Positions 27,485-38,390 of a DNA stretch of 64,000 bases are shown piece after piece. The stretch spans positions 2,046,001 to 2,110,000 of the forward strand of contig NZ_CP029481.1 of assembly GCF_003151255.1 (NCBI RefSeq). The letters run 5' to 3'. The notes beneath the pieces were generated by a model that was not told where the DNA came from, ran no database searches, and worked only from the letters and a program-made list of their open reading frames with translations. The stretch is from Microvirga sp. 17 mud 1-3. Its GTDB lineage: Bacteria; Pseudomonadota; Alphaproteobacteria; Rhizobiales; Beijerinckiaceae. The translations under genes and the position numbers were made by a program. Positions within the stretch are counted from its first letter, which is position 1; every line of letters begins with the position of its first letter.

Positions 27485-28582
27485 ATGGCTGTCGCAGCCT
27501 CGACCCAGGGCATGGCCCTTTCGAGCTTCCCCGAGACGCGTCATCTTTCCGCCGTGCGCGCCTGGCTCTACGTCCTGGCCGCCCTGGTCATCGCCATGAT
27601 TGCGGTCGGCGGCGCCACGCGCCTGACCGGCTCCGGCCTGTCCATCACGGAGTGGAAGCCCGTCACGGGCGCCATTCCGCCCCTGACGGAGCAGGCCTGG
27701 ATGGCGGAATTCGAGAAATACCGCCAGATCTCCCAATATGAGCTCGTCAACAAGGGCATGACCCTCTCCGAGTTCAAGTTTATCTATGCCTGGGAATGGG
27801 GGCACCGCCAGCTCGGTCGGCTGATCGGCCTCGTGTTCTTCCTGCCTCTCGTGTTCTTCTGGCTGCGCGGCATCATCAAGGGCCGCCTTGCGCTGACCCT
27901 GCTCGGCATCGGCGCGCTGGGCGGCCTGCAAGGGGCCGTCGGCTGGATCATGGTCGCGTCCGGCCTGGAGCCGGGCATGACCGCCGTGGCGCCCATAAAG
28001 CTCGCGCTCCATCTGACGGTGGCGAGCATCATCCTGGCCTGCCTCGTCTGGGTCGCGGCCGGGCTGCGAAGGGGTGATCCATCCATCGTAGGACCAGAGC
28101 CAAGGCGCAGCCTCGCCCCGGCAATCCTGGTAGCCCTTGTCCTGGTGCAGATCGCCCTCGGCGGGCTCGTCGCAGGTTCCAAAGCCGGCTTCACCTACAA
28201 TTCCTGGCCGCTCATGGACGGGGCTTTCGTCCCACCGGCCGCGGTGCTGTTCAGCGTCAAACCCCTCATCGAGAACTTCGTCGACAATCTCGCGCTCGTG
28301 CAGTTCAACCACCGCATGTTGGCCTATGCGCTTGTGGCCTTCGCCTTATGGCACGCCTGGTCGTTGAGCCGGCAGGCACCTGCCTCGAAGGCGGCACGCC
28401 GGGCGAGGGCGCTTGCCGGGCTCGGTCTCGCTCAGATGGCCCTTGGCATCGTAACGCTGATCCTCGTCGTCCCGCTCTGGGCCGGATTGCTCCATCAGGT
28501 CTTCGCCATGGTGGTCCTGTGCATGGCCGTGGCCCATGCCCGCGTATTCGGTCTCACGTCCGAACGGCCTGCAATGGCTTGA
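27485..28582 (+). CDS. ctaA: Heme A synthase (COX15/CtaA)
   Basis: A 365-residue inner-membrane enzyme that oxidises the C8 methyl of heme O to give heme A for aa3-type cytochrome oxidase. It has about eight membrane helices. Conserved heme-ligand histidines are seen in WEWGHRQLGR, KLALHLTVA, QFNHRMLAYA and LLHQVFAM. The loop signature GGATRLTGSGLSITEWKPV near residue 41 is diagnostic of the COX15 (type 2) subfamily, which lacks the cysteine pair of Bacillus CtaA. The ATG at 27485 gives the usual length; a frame extension to 27404 is unlikely. Confidence 0.95.
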   Translation: MAVAASTQGMALSSFPETRHLSAVRAWLYVLAALVIAMIAVGGATRLTGSGLSITEWKPVTGAIPPLTEQAWMAEFEKYRQISQYELVNKGMTLSEFKFIYAWEWGHRQLGRLIGLVFFLPLVFFWLRGIIKGRLALTLLGIGALGGLQGAVGWIMVASGLEPGMTAVAPIKLALHLTVASIILACLVWVAAGLRRGDPSIVGPEPRRSLAPAILVALVLVQIALGGLVAGSKAGFTYNSWPLMDGAFVPPAAVLFSVKPLIENFVDNLALVQFNHRMLAYALVAFALWHAWSLSRQAPASKAARRARALAGLGLAQMALGIVTLILVVPLWAGLLHQVFAMVVLCMAVAHARVFGLTSERPAMA

Positions 28583-28698
28583 GGCATAGAGCGGGTACTT
28601 CCGTGCTTTAAACGGTGAGAGTCACGGTCTAGCTTGTCTTTCCGGAAGCTGGTTTGCGTCCGTGCTGGTGCGGACGTGAAGACGTGGGAGCGCCGGGT

Positions 28699-29313
28699 AT
28701 GAAGACCGCGATCGTGTTCGACTGTGAGTTCCTTTGTGTCCAAGGTTCGCAAAGCCGATTCTGGTGCGGGGCCCACGATCCCGACCCGGTCATCGCGCAG
28801 ATCGGGGCCGTTAAGCTCGGGCTGGACGGGGACTTCCCGCTCGTCGAAACCTTCAAGACCTATCTCCGTCCTGTCGACCGGTTCGGCAGTCCCTATGCTA
28901 TCGACCCCTTCTTCACAAAGCTGACGGGCATCACCGAAGAGGCCGTCCGGGCCGAAGGGGTGCCGCTGCAGGCGGCGCTCACGGAAGTCGACCGCTTTTC
29001 GAATGGGGCACGGTTCTGGTCGTGGGGCAAGGATGAGCTGAATATGGTCGCCATCAGCTGCTATGTGGCGGGCATCGAGCCGTCGATCCCGGCACAGCGG
29101 TTCGACAATGCCGTCAAGCTTGTGCTCGCGGCCGGGATGCCGGTCGAGGATATCGGGAAGACGCCGAGCAACAAGCTCGCGGACTATTACGGCGTCGATC
29201 ACCCTCCCTTACAAGGACACGACGCCCTCGACGATGCCCTTTCGGTAGCCTATGCGCTGCAACATCTTCTGAGGATGGGGATGTTGCATCCGGATGTCTT
29301 CGACCGCACCTAG
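28699..29313 (+). CDS. DnaQ-like DEDDh 3'-5' exonuclease
   Basis: A 204-residue protein of the DEDD exonuclease superfamily. Asp8 and Glu10 in VFDCEFLC form the Exo I motif, the central aspartate region lies near WSWGKDELNM, and the C-terminal GHDALDDALS holds the Exo III histidine and aspartate. It lacks polymerase or clamp-binding domains, so it is a stand-alone nuclease of unknown substrate, more like RNase T/oligoribonuclease-type proteins than the polymerase proofreading subunit. GGGAGCGCCGGG lies before the ATG at 28699. A bidirectional terminator follows. Confidence 0.85.
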   Translation: MKTAIVFDCEFLCVQGSQSRFWCGAHDPDPVIAQIGAVKLGLDGDFPLVETFKTYLRPVDRFGSPYAIDPFFTKLTGITEEAVRAEGVPLQAALTEVDRFSNGARFWSWGKDELNMVAISCYVAGIEPSIPAQRFDNAVKLVLAAGMPVEDIGKTPSNKLADYYGVDHPPLQGHDALDDALSVAYALQHLLRMGMLHPDVFDRT

Positions 29314-29367
29314 CCTCAGGCAGAGCGAACGGATCTGCACGATTTCGTCAGGCCAGTTCCAAAAGAA

Positions 29368-29391
29368 AAAGGGCAGCCGAAGCTGCCCTTT
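29368..29391. terminator. Bidirectional terminator
   Basis: A 10-bp stem AAAGGGCAGC/GCTGCCCTTT with a CGAA loop is flanked by A-rich and T-rich runs on both sides. It separates the convergent exonuclease (plus) and DUF1236 (minus) genes. Confidence 0.9.
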
Positions 29392-29415
29392 CTTCCTCCG
29401 TAACCTTTTTAAAGG

Positions 29416-29832
29416 TTAGCGGATGATCTGGACGACCTTGTGAGAGCTGGGCTCAACCAGGACGGGCGTGTTGTTCACGACCGTGTAGCGATAGCCCTTC
29501 ACACCGTACTCTGCCGGAACCTCGTAGTAGGTCACGCCCGACGAGGGGAGAACCGTACCGACGCGCAGTTCCTGGCTATAGGAGTAGGACGGAACGCCCT
29601 GGGTGACGACGTACTGCTGGAACTTGGGCTGCTGGTCGCCGACGATGCCGCCGACGATCGCGCCGGTCACGCCACCCACCGCCGCGCCCACCGGGCCGCC
29701 AACGATGGCGCCGCCGACAGCGCCCGTCGCCGCACCAGCAGCCGCGCCGCCCTGGGCATTCGTCTGGGCAAAGGCGCCGGCCGGTACGAGGGCAGCAAGA
29801 ACAACACCGGTGAGAAGAAGGTTCTTCGACAT
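29416..29832 (-). CDS. DUF1236-family exported protein
   Basis: A 138-residue protein with a signal peptide (residues 1 to about 22, ending AFAQT). A long glycine-, alanine- and valine-rich segment (about 28-65, with repeats like GAVGGAIVGGPVGAAVGG) resembles glycine-zipper membrane sequences. The C-terminal half, with TYYEVPAEYGVKGYRYTVVN and ending VEPSSHKVVQIIR, matches DUF1236. The family is frequent in Hyphomicrobiales, and its role is unknown; outer membrane or periplasm is the likely location. It has its own terminator and probably its own promoter. Confidence 0.88.
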   Translation of the reverse strand: MSKNLLLTGVVLAALVPAGAFAQTNAQGGAAAGAATGAVGGAIVGGPVGAAVGGVTGAIVGGIVGDQQPKFQQYVVTQGVPSYSYSQELRVGTVLPSSGVTYYEVPAEYGVKGYRYTVVNNTPVLVEPSSHKVVQIIR

Positions 29833-30124
29833 GATTTCGGACTCCTAAGCTGTGAAAGTCGGAGTTCTAACGGCCATGCCTGCTTGCAGTTCCGGGCATT
29901 CATTTGCTGTTCACTGAAAAACCGCCGGTTTTTTTACTGTCGGCCATGGAACAATTTGGCTGGAAGCTCAGCAGCAGTGGGGCTTGGCCGTGGCGGGTTT
30001 TTCCAAAGGGAAAATAGTCGTTTCGGTTGGGAGCTTGGTAAATATATTGTTAAATGGATACAGTGTTAGACGTGGCACGGCCTGCGGGAACCGTGCCTGC
30101 AACGGGAAGCAACGGGAGTAAGGC
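29833..30124. promoter_or_regulatory. Divergent intergenic region with two hairpins
   Basis: Nearly 300 bases between DUF1236 and parA. A stem AAAAACC/GGTTTTT with a 3-base loop near 29917-29933 looks like a terminator, although no gene ends here. A second hairpin, GGCACGG/CCGTGCC (30074-30097), lies in the parA leader just before a doubled AACGGGA motif that serves as ribosome-binding region. The middle part, about 30000-30065, is AT-rich and probably the parA promoter. Confidence 0.45.
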
Positions 30125-30793
30125 ATGAACGTGCTGGTTTTTGCGTCACGCAAGGGGGGCTCCGGGAAGAGCACGCTTGCCGCTCATCTTGCCACCTATA
30201 TCGCGACGCCGGAGCGCAAGACCCTGCTGGTCGATTGCGATCCGCAGGGCTCGCTGTCCTTCTGGCATCGCATCCGTGGAGAGGAAAATCCGGCGCTGAG
30301 GCATAACCCTCGCGACCTTGCCCATACTCTCAAGACGGCACAGAGCGAAGGTTATGAGTGGGTGCTCATCGACACGCCGCCGAACAAGTCGCCCATCGTG
30401 GTCGAGGCGATTCGCCATGCGACCCTGGTGATCATCCCGACCCGGCCGAGCCTGTTCGACATCGCGGCCGTGCAGGACACCGTCGCGATCGCACGCGAAT
30501 TGCGGAAGCCCTATGCGGCGGTCATCAATGGCGCCCCCGCCAAGCGCGCCGGAGGAGAAGCTCCCATAGTGGCCGATGCGCGGGGCGCGCTCAGTGCCCT
30601 GAAGGTCCCTGTCTGGGCCGGGCAGATCACCCACCGTGCCGATTTTTCCATGGCTCTCGCGGAAGGCGAGGGCGCCGAGGAGTTCGATCCGGGCTCCTTC
30701 GCGGCCGACGAGCTTGGGCGCCTCTGGACGGCCATCGACCGTTCGATCAAAGCCGTGCAGTCCTACAAGGGCCGAGGCACCCGCGCGGCCTGA
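30125..30793 (+). CDS. Orphan ParA-family ATPase
   Basis: A 222-residue MinD/ParA-type ATPase. The deviant Walker A KGGSGKST (residues 10-17) and the switch segment LLVDCDPQGSLSFW are clear, as is the Walker B-like WVLIDTPPNKS. There is no N-terminal DNA-binding domain and no parB gene beside it, so it is unlikely to be the chromosome-partition ParA. Small orphan ParA proteins position other cargo such as chemoreceptor arrays, plasmids or polar complexes; the cargo here is unknown. A tandem AACGGGA site precedes the ATG. Confidence 0.9.
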   Translation: MNVLVFASRKGGSGKSTLAAHLATYIATPERKTLLVDCDPQGSLSFWHRIRGEENPALRHNPRDLAHTLKTAQSEGYEWVLIDTPPNKSPIVVEAIRHATLVIIPTRPSLFDIAAVQDTVAIARELRKPYAAVINGAPAKRAGGEAPIVADARGALSALKVPVWAGQITHRADFSMALAEGEGAEEFDPGSFAADELGRLWTAIDRSIKAVQSYKGRGTRAA

Positions 30794-30816
30794 AGCCTTC
30801 CACAAAACTCCCCAAA

Positions 30817-30844
30817 AAAAGCGGCCCGTCAGGGCCGCTTTCCG
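30817..30844. terminator. Bidirectional terminator between parA and metY
   Basis: A 10-bp perfect stem AAAGCGGCCC/GGGCCGCTTT with a GTCA loop is flanked by an A7 run on the left and T-rich sequence on the right. It can serve both convergent genes. Confidence 0.9.
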
Positions 30845-30867
30845 TTTGTAGACACGTCGCTGCGCGA

Positions 30868-32151
30868 TCACGCGGTCGCAAGGGCCTGGTCGAGATCGGC
30901 GATCAGGTCGTCCTTGTCCTCGAGGCCAATGGAGAGGCGCACCACTTCCGGGCCGGCGCCAGCCTGGACACGCTGCTCGTCCGTCAGCTGCCGGTGAGTG
31001 GTGGAAGCCGGGTGGATCACCAGGGAGCGGGTGTCGCCAATATTGGCGAGGTGCGAGAAGAGCTTCAGGTTCGACACGAGCTTCACGCCCGCCTCGTAGC
31101 CACCCTTCAGCCCGAAGGTGAAGACCGCGCCGGCGCCCTTGGGGCAATAGCGCTTGGCGAGGTTGTGGTAGCGATCGCTCCGCAGGCCCGGATAGCTCAC
31201 CCAGGAGACTTTCTCGTGCGCGGCCAAGTGTTCGGCCACCGAGAGGGCATTGTCCGAATGCCGCTGCATGCGCAGAGGCAGGGTCTCGATTCCGTTGAGA
31301 ATCAGGAAGGCGTTGAAGGGCGAGAGGGCCGGGCCCAGATCGCGCAGGCCCAGCACCCGGCATGCAATGGCGAAGCCGAAATTGCCGAAGGTCTCGCCCA
31401 GCACCATGCCGCCGTATTCCGGGCGCGGCTTCGAGAGCATGGGGTAGCGGTCATCGCCCGCGAAGTTGAACGAGCCGCCGTCGACGATGAGGCCTCCGAC
31501 GGAGTTGCCGTGACCGCCCAGGAACTTGGTGGCCGAGTGCACGATGATGTCCGCTCCGTGCTCGAACGGGCGGATGAGATAGGGAGAGGCCATCGTGTTG
31601 TCGACGATGAAGGGCAGACGATGCTTCTTGGCGATGGCCGAGATCGCCGCGAGATCCACGATCACGCCGCCCGGATTGGCGATGGATTCCACGAAGATCG
31701 CCTTAGTCCGCGGCGTGATGGCGGACTCGAACGAGGCGGGATCGTCCGAGTCCGCCCAGACCACATTCCAGCCGAAATTCTTGTAGGCGTGATTGAACTG
31801 ATTGATGGAGCCGCCATAGAGCTTCTTGGAGGCCACGAACTCGTCACCCGGCTGGAGCAGGGTGTGGAAGGTCAGGAATTCCGCCGCATGGCCGGACGCG
31901 ACCGCGAGCGCCGCCGTGCCGCCCTCCAGGGCCGCCACACGCTCCTCCAGCACCGCGCAGGTCGGGTTGCCGATGCGGGAATAGATGTTCCCAAAGGCCT
32001 GCAGGCCGAAGAGCGAAGCCGCATGATCCACGTCGTCGAACACGAACGAGGTCGTCTGGTAGATCGGCGTCGCTCGGGCACCCGTCGCCGCATCCGGAGC
32101 GGCTCCGGCGTGAATGGCAAGAGTATCGAAGCCGGGCAGGCGGTCGGTCAT
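30868..32151 (-). CDS. metY: O-acetylhomoserine aminocarboxypropyltransferase (MetY-type)
   Basis: A 427-residue PLP enzyme of the Cys/Met metabolism family that makes homocysteine from O-acetylhomoserine and sulfide. The PLP lysine is Lys209 in VHSATKFLGGHGNSVGG. Other family marks are TTSFVFDDVDHAASLF, YSRIGNPT, and SNLKLFSHLANIGDTRSLVIHP near the C-terminus. The roughly 430-residue length separates MetY from the shorter MetB/MetC proteins. The ATG at 32151 has GAAGAAGG upstream. The gene stands alone with its own terminator and a candidate operator just upstream. Confidence 0.94.
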   Translation of the reverse strand: MTDRLPGFDTLAIHAGAAPDAATGARATPIYQTTSFVFDDVDHAASLFGLQAFGNIYSRIGNPTCAVLEERVAALEGGTAALAVASGHAAEFLTFHTLLQPGDEFVASKKLYGGSINQFNHAYKNFGWNVVWADSDDPASFESAITPRTKAIFVESIANPGGVIVDLAAISAIAKKHRLPFIVDNTMASPYLIRPFEHGADIIVHSATKFLGGHGNSVGGLIVDGGSFNFAGDDRYPMLSKPRPEYGGMVLGETFGNFGFAIACRVLGLRDLGPALSPFNAFLILNGIETLPLRMQRHSDNALSVAEHLAAHEKVSWVSYPGLRSDRYHNLAKRYCPKGAGAVFTFGLKGGYEAGVKLVSNLKLFSHLANIGDTRSLVIHPASTTHRQLTDEQRVQAGAGPEVVRLSIGLEDKDDLIADLDQALATA

Positions 32152-32179
32152 GGCAAAGCCTTCTTCACAGGACACAGAT

Positions 32180-32204
32180 GTTCTATTTAAAGAACGATAT
32201 GTTC
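32180..32204 (-). promoter_or_regulatory. Candidate operator upstream of metY
   Basis: Two overlapping inverted repeats share an arm: GTTCT-ATTTAA-AGAAC (32180-32195) and GAAC-GATAT-GTTC (32192-32204). They lie 29-53 bases upstream of the metY start. The spacing does not match the SOS box. The regulator is unknown; a methionine-pathway repressor would be a natural candidate. Confidence 0.45.
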
Positions 32205-32312
32205 GTCAGGTCAAGAAGGCTGTCGATGCGGAAGCTGTATAAGCCGCTTCTGGCCTCAAGGGCATCAAGCACTGCAGGTTCCCGAGCGAGAAAGAAGAGG
32301 CCGCACATGAAA

Positions 32313-32332
32313 AAGGGGCCTTTCGGCCCCTT
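32313..32332 (-). terminator. Terminator of gltA
   Basis: An 8-bp perfect stem AAGGGGCC/GGCCCCTT with a TTTC loop is followed on the minus strand by TTTCATG. It lies about 24 bases past the gltA stop. Confidence 0.88.
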
Positions 32333-32355
32333 CGTTATTTCTTCGGTGTGTCGCC

Positions 32356-33648
<1,293 letters not shown>

Positions 33649-33815
33649 GCGTCTTCGCCCTTTCAGCAGGAGGCCGGGCTTAACCTAGGGCAGCCGTTCG
33701 GTGGGAGAAGGTCTCTCCGGGGCTGCCGAACCGAGGTCACCGGTCGGTGGGAGGATGAGGTTGGGTAGCTTATCCGTGGGGGAGGAGCAAGCACGTCTAA
33801 AGGTGAGTGCGCCAG

Positions 33816-35246
33816 CTATGCGGCAGGCGCAGCACTGAGCTGGTCACGCAGGCGAAACAGGGTTTCGTCCTTGCCGAGCACCGCCATCACGTCGAACAGC
33901 CCCGGCGAGGTGGCCCGGCCCGTGAGAGCCGCGCGCAGGGGCTGGGCGACCTGCCCGAGCTTGGCTCCGATCGCCTCCGCATGGGCGCGGACCACGGCCT
34001 CAACATTGGCAACGGTCCAGTCGTCCACGGCTTCGAGCTTGGCGTCGATGCCCGCAAGGCGCGGCAGGCCATCCGCCAGAAGGCTCCTGGCCTTCTCGTC
34101 GAGGTGCAGGGGGCGCTGGGCATAGAGGTAATAGGCGCTGTCGAGCAGCTCCACGAGGGTCTTGGCGCGCTCCTTCAGGCCCGGCATGGCGGCCAGGAGC
34201 TTTGCACGCAGAGCAGGCGTGAAGGTGCGGCCGAGGTGATGGTCGTCACCCTCCAGCTCCGGGAGCAGCTGCTCCAGGGCCTCTACCAACTCCCCGTCGG
34301 AGGATTGGCGCATGTAGTGGCCGTTGAGATTCTCGAGCTTGGCGAAGTCGAACCGGGCAGGGGAGCGGCCGATGCTCTTCAGATCGAAGGCGTCGATCAT
34401 TTCCTGCTGGGTGAAGATCTCCTGGTCGCCATGGCTCCAGCCGAGGCGGACGAGGTAGTTGCGCAAAGCCGCCGGGAGGTAGCCCATGCTGCGATAGGCC
34501 TCGACCCCGAGGGCGCCGTGACGCTTCGAGAGCTTGGCTCCGTCCGGACCGTGGATGAGCGGCACGTGGGCCATCTTCGGCACGTCCCAGCCGAGCGCCT
34601 GGTAGATCTGGGTCTGCCGGGCTCCGTTGGTGAGATGGTCGTCGCCGCGGATCACATGGGTCACGCCCATGTCGTGGTCGTCCACCACCACGGCGAGCAT
34701 GTAGGTGGGCGTCCCGTCGGAGCGCAGGAGAACGAGGTCGTCCAGGTCCTTGTTCTGCCAGACCACGCGGCCCTGCACCTCGTCCTCGACCACGGTCTCG
34801 CCCTCGGTCGGGGCCTTGAGGCGGATCACCGGCTTGACGCCGGGAGGAGCCTCTGACGGGTCGCGGTCGCGCCACCGGCCGTCATAGCGCATGGGGCGGC
34901 CCTCGCGCCGGGCGGTCTCGCGCATTTCCTCCAGCTCCTGGGGCGTCGCGTAGCAGTAATAGGCGCGGCCCTGGGCCAGGAGGGACTCGGCAACCTCCTT
35001 GTGGCGGGCGGCGCGGGAGAACTGGTAGACCACGTCCCCGTCCCAATCGAGCCCGAGCCATTTCAGGCCGTCGAGAATGGCCTGGATGGCAGCCTCGGTG
35101 GAGCGCTCGCGGTCCGTGTCCTCGATGCGCAGGAGCATCTTGCCCCCTTGCCGTCGCGCATAGAGCCAGTTGAACAAGGCCGTTCGCGCGCCCCCGATGT
35201 GCAGGAAGCCGGTGGGAGACGGGGCGAAGCGGGTGACGACGGTCAT
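33816..35246 (-). CDS. gltX: Glutamyl-tRNA synthetase
   Basis: A 476-residue class I aminoacyl-tRNA synthetase that charges tRNA-Glu (and possibly tRNA-Gln, if an amidotransferase exists in this genome). The HIGH-like motif is in [20 protein letters not shown] near residues 6-25, and the KMSKS-like loop is KLSKRHG. The anticodon-binding helical C-terminal half ends at residue 476. The ATG at 35246 gives the standard [13 protein letters not shown] start; an upstream extension is unsupported. It is divergent from comEC over a 128-base gap. Confidence 0.96.
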   Translation of the reverse strand: MTVVTRFAPSPTGFLHIGGARTALFNWLYARRQGGKMLLRIEDTDRERSTEAAIQAILDGLKWLGLDWDGDVVYQFSRAARHKEVAESLLAQGRAYYCYATPQELEEMRETARREGRPMRYDGRWRDRDPSEAPPGVKPVIRLKAPTEGETVVEDEVQGRVVWQNKDLDDLVLLRSDGTPTYMLAVVVDDHDMGVTHVIRGDDHLTNGARQTQIYQALGWDVPKMAHVPLIHGPDGAKLSKRHGALGVEAYRSMGYLPAALRNYLVRLGWSHGDQEIFTQQEMIDAFDLKSIGRSPARFDFAKLENLNGHYMRQSSDGELVEALEQLLPELEGDDHHLGRTFTPALRAKLLAAMPGLKERAKTLVELLDSAYYLYAQRPLHLDEKARSLLADGLPRLAGIDAKLEAVDDWTVANVEAVVRAHAEAIGAKLGQVAQPLRAALTGRATSPGLFDVMAVLGKDETLFRLRDQLSAAPAA

Positions 35247-35374
35247 CGGCGAGAAAACCTTGGCAAGGAACAAAATGGGCCCGGCAGGAGCCATCGGCAC
35301 GAATCCACAGGGTGGACTTGGCCGGAACGTGGGGTCGTCTACCATGTAAACCACCCCGACGTTAAGCCGCACCG

Positions 35375-37657
35375 ATGGCCGAAACCGATACGAAAGAGAC
35401 CCGCCCCCTGCCGCGCCTTGCTGCGCGGGCCGTGGCGCTGCCTCTGGGGCGCGGGCTCACGGACTTGGCGGTTCTCCCGGTTCGCCTCCCGGATGTCCCG
35501 GCCTGGATCGGAGGCGAGCTGACGCGGGAGGTGGCGCAGCGCCGGCTTTTTCCCTGGATCGCCGTGGCCTTCGGGCTCGGCATCCTGCTCTTCTTCCAGG
35601 CCGAGGAGCCTTCGCTCGCGGCGCCTTTGGCGGGGGGCATCCTGTCCATGGCGGCAGCCTGGCTGTGCAGGCGCAGCTTTGTGGCGATGGCCCTGCTGAT
35701 CGGCCTGACGGCCGTCTTCGCGGGGTTCCTGGCTGGCGGTCTCCGCATTCGAGCCGTCGATGCTCCGGTCCTTGCCCGGACGACCATCGCGTCCGTATCG
35801 GGCTTCATCGAGACCGTGGAGGAGCGAGGCCAGGGGCGCCGGCTTCTTCTGCGGGTCGCAAAGATCGAAGGCGTTCCGGCCGATGCTACGCCGCGTTATG
35901 CGCGGGTCACCACCCGAGCGGGAGATCATCTCGCTCCGGGGCAGTTCGTCAACGCGAAGGCGCGTCTTCTCCCGCCGCCACAGCCCGCTTGGCCTGGCGG
36001 CTACGATTTCGGCCGAGATGCCCGCTTCCGGGAGATTGGGGCCGTGGGCTCGCTCCTGGGAACCGCAAAGGTTCTGGAGCCGCCGGAGGGCCGGCCCTGG
36101 CTTCTGGCGGCGGCCGCGCGGATCGATGCGGCGCGCAATGCCCTTACGGAACGGATCGCCTCGGCCATTGGCGGTCCGGCGGGCGGCGTGGGCGCGGCGC
36201 TCGTCACCGGCAAGCGGGGCCTCATCGGCGAGCCGACCAACGACGTGCTGCGTGCTGCCGGCATCTATCACATCGTGTCGATCTCCGGCCTCCACATGGT
36301 CCTGGCGGCCGGAACCTTCTTCTGGCTCATCCGGGCCTGTCTCGCGCTGTTTCCCGCCGCAGCGCTCCTGTGGCCCGTGAAGAAGATCGCGGCTCTCGCG
36401 GCGATGGTGGGAGCCTCCGCCTATTGCGTGTTCACGGGCGCCGACGTGGCGACGGAGCGCTCCTTGGTCATGACTCTCGTGATGTTCGGCGCCGTGCTCG
36501 CCGACCGGCCAGCCCTGAGCATCCGCAACCTCTCGGTTGCGGCGCTGCTGGTGCTTGTCCGGGAGCCCGAGGCCTTGCTCGGGCCGAGCTTCCAGATGTC
36601 CTTCGGAGCGGTCGCGGCTCTCACGGCCGTGGCGCCCCTCCTGTCGCGGATCGGTGCGAGCGACAAGCCTGCTACCCCGCTTGGATCTGCCCTGCGCTGG
36701 ACGGCGCGGCGGGGAATCGGCCTCTTCGCCACAACGCTTGTGGCGAGCCTCGCGACCGCGCCCTTCGCGGCCTACCATTTTCAGACGGTCAATCCTTATG
36801 GGCTGATCGGCAATGCGCTCGCGCTGCCTCTCGTCTCCATAGTGGTCATGCCTGCGGCCCTGCTCGGAGTCCTGGCCTATCCGTTCGGTCTCGACCGTCC
36901 TGTCTGGCAGGTCATGGGCTTTGCGGTGAACCGGGTCCTCGACGTCTCGGCCTGGGTCGGCGGTATCGACGGGGCGAGCCTGACGGTTCCGGCCCTCGGC
37001 CTTGCGGCCCTGGCCCTCATGAGCGCCGCGCTACTCCTCCTGACCCTTCCGGCATCGTCCCTGCGCTGGCTTGCGCCTCTGCCCATGGGCGCGGGCCTCG
37101 CGGTGGCGACGCCCAACCGCTACGACGTCTTCATTGACCGGGAAGGGGCGGGGGCGGCCATCCGCCATGCGGGAGGCATGCTCACCCTGGTGGGACGCCC
37201 CTCGGATTTCGTGACCGAGCAATGGTTGCGGGCGGACGGGGACGGTCGCCGGGCCGGGGACGACTCGTTGCGGCGGGAGGCCCGCTGCGACCGGGGCGGC
37301 TGCGTCGTCGAAGGTGCGGATCGCCACTCCGTCGCGTTCGTGCAGGACATTGCCGCCCTCGAGGAGGATTGCCACCGTGCAACGGTGATCCTGACGAAAC
37401 TCAAGGCGCCGCCCCGTTGCGATGCCGGCCTCGTCATCGACCGGGAAGCTCTTGCGGCGCGAGGGGCCATGACTCTGCGGTTCCTGAGCGGCGATAGGGT
37501 CGAGATCCGGTCCGTGCGCAAGGGAACCGAGATCGCTTCTCTCGCCAGGGCAGAGATCCCGCCCACTCCTGAAACGAAAAACCGGCCGCAGGCGGTGCGG
37601 CCGGTTCCGGAGCAGGATCTCCCCGAGGGAGATGTCAGTAGCGACGAACCAGACTGA
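35375..37657 (+). CDS. ComEC/Rec2-family membrane protein
   Basis: A 760-residue polytopic inner-membrane protein related to the ComEC DNA-uptake channel. After about 60 residues it shows two membrane helices, then a DUF4131/OB-like domain (about 130-260). The competence core begins at [14 protein letters not shown] and contains the signature [17 protein letters not shown]. About ten further membrane segments follow, and a soluble C-terminal part carries cysteines. A full metallo-beta-lactamase domain, present in long ComEC proteins, is not visible. Its last 23 bases overlap the convergent lexA gene. Whether this bacterium is naturally competent cannot be told from this gene alone. Confidence 0.92.
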   Translation: MAETDTKETRPLPRLAARAVALPLGRGLTDLAVLPVRLPDVPAWIGGELTREVAQRRLFPWIAVAFGLGILLFFQAEEPSLAAPLAGGILSMAAAWLCRRSFVAMALLIGLTAVFAGFLAGGLRIRAVDAPVLARTTIASVSGFIETVEERGQGRRLLLRVAKIEGVPADATPRYARVTTRAGDHLAPGQFVNAKARLLPPPQPAWPGGYDFGRDARFREIGAVGSLLGTAKVLEPPEGRPWLLAAAARIDAARNALTERIASAIGGPAGGVGAALVTGKRGLIGEPTNDVLRAAGIYHIVSISGLHMVLAAGTFFWLIRACLALFPAAALLWPVKKIAALAAMVGASAYCVFTGADVATERSLVMTLVMFGAVLADRPALSIRNLSVAALLVLVREPEALLGPSFQMSFGAVAALTAVAPLLSRIGASDKPATPLGSALRWTARRGIGLFATTLVASLATAPFAAYHFQTVNPYGLIGNALALPLVSIVVMPAALLGVLAYPFGLDRPVWQVMGFAVNRVLDVSAWVGGIDGASLTVPALGLAALALMSAALLLLTLPASSLRWLAPLPMGAGLAVATPNRYDVFIDREGAGAAIRHAGGMLTLVGRPSDFVTEQWLRADGDGRRAGDDSLRREARCDRGGCVVEGADRHSVAFVQDIAALEEDCHRATVILTKLKAPPRCDAGLVIDREALAARGAMTLRFLSGDRVEIRSVRKGTEIASLARAEIPPTPETKNRPQAVRPVPEQDLPEGDVSSDEPD
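37581..37605 (-). terminator. lexA terminator inside the comEC coding region
   Basis: A 10-bp perfect stem ACCGGCCGCA/TGCGGCCGGT with a GGCGG loop is followed on the minus strand by TTTTCGTTTC. It lies 30 bases past the lexA stop and within the last codons of comEC. Confidence 0.85.
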
Positions 37658-38339
37658 CGAGCTTGCCCTGAATCTTGACCCGGTCCGGGCCGAGGACGCG
37701 GGTCTCGTAGGCCTGGTTGGCGGCTTCCAGCGCAATGGACGAGCCGCGGCGGCGGAAGCGCTTGAGGGTCGCCTCCTCGTCGTCGATGAGCGCCACGATG
37801 ATGTCGCCCGTATTGGCCGTGTCCTGCTTGCGGATCACCACCAGATCGCCGTCCAGGATGCCGGCCTCGACCATCGAGTCGCCACGCACCTCGAGGGCGT
37901 AGTGCTCGCCCTGGCTGAGGAAGTCGTTGGACAGGGTGATCGAATGGCTGCGGTTCTGGATGGCCGAGATGGGCGTACCGGCAGCGATCCGGCCCATGAC
38001 GGGAATCGCGATATCGCGGTTCCTCTCCTCCGGAGCAGGCGCGGGAGCCGGCTTGGCCTTTCCGGCGAGGCCGCCCTCCACCACGCTCGGGGTGAAGCGC
38101 TTCTGCCCGGCCGGGCCGCCCACCGTCTCGGGCAGTCGGATCACCTCGAGGGCACGCGCCCGATTCGGCAGGCGCCGAATGAAGCCCCGCTCCTCCAGAG
38201 CCGTGATCAGGCGGTGGATGCCGGATTTCGATTTGAGATCGAGCGCGTCCTTCATCTCGTCGAAGGATGGCGGAACGCCTGATTCCCGCAGCCGCTCATG
38301 AATGAAGCGGAGCAATTCGTGCTGTTTGCGCGTCAGCAT
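37635..38339 (-). CDS. lexA: LexA repressor
   Basis: A 234-residue SOS repressor with RecA-stimulated self-cleavage. The N-terminal winged helix (residues 1-65) starts [17 protein letters not shown] and has [16 protein letters not shown] as recognition region. After a proline-rich linker, the cleavage bond is Ala120-Gly121 (GRIAAGTPI). The catalytic dyad is Ser155 ([11 protein letters not shown]) and Lys193 (TLKRF). The linker is longer than in E. coli LexA, a common alphaproteobacterial feature. The promoter carries a perfect SOS box, so the gene is autoregulated. It has its own promoter although it lies downstream of moeA. Confidence 0.96.
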   Translation of the reverse strand: MLTRKQHELLRFIHERLRESGVPPSFDEMKDALDLKSKSGIHRLITALEERGFIRRLPNRARALEVIRLPETVGGPAGQKRFTPSVVEGGLAGKAKPAPAPAPEERNRDIAIPVMGRIAAGTPISAIQNRSHSITLSNDFLSQGEHYALEVRGDSMVEAGILDGDLVVIRKQDTANTGDIIVALIDDEEATLKRFRRRGSSIALEAANQAYETRVLGPDRVKIQGKLVSLVRRY

Positions 38340-38390
38340 GGCTGGCCCTTACTGCTCCAGCAGGAGCGATTCTGAAAACAAAGCAGGAAC

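Noticed and set aside
32152..32355. SAM-II riboswitch upstream of metY
   Set aside because: I could not find the pseudoknot consensus; the region is better explained by inverted repeats.
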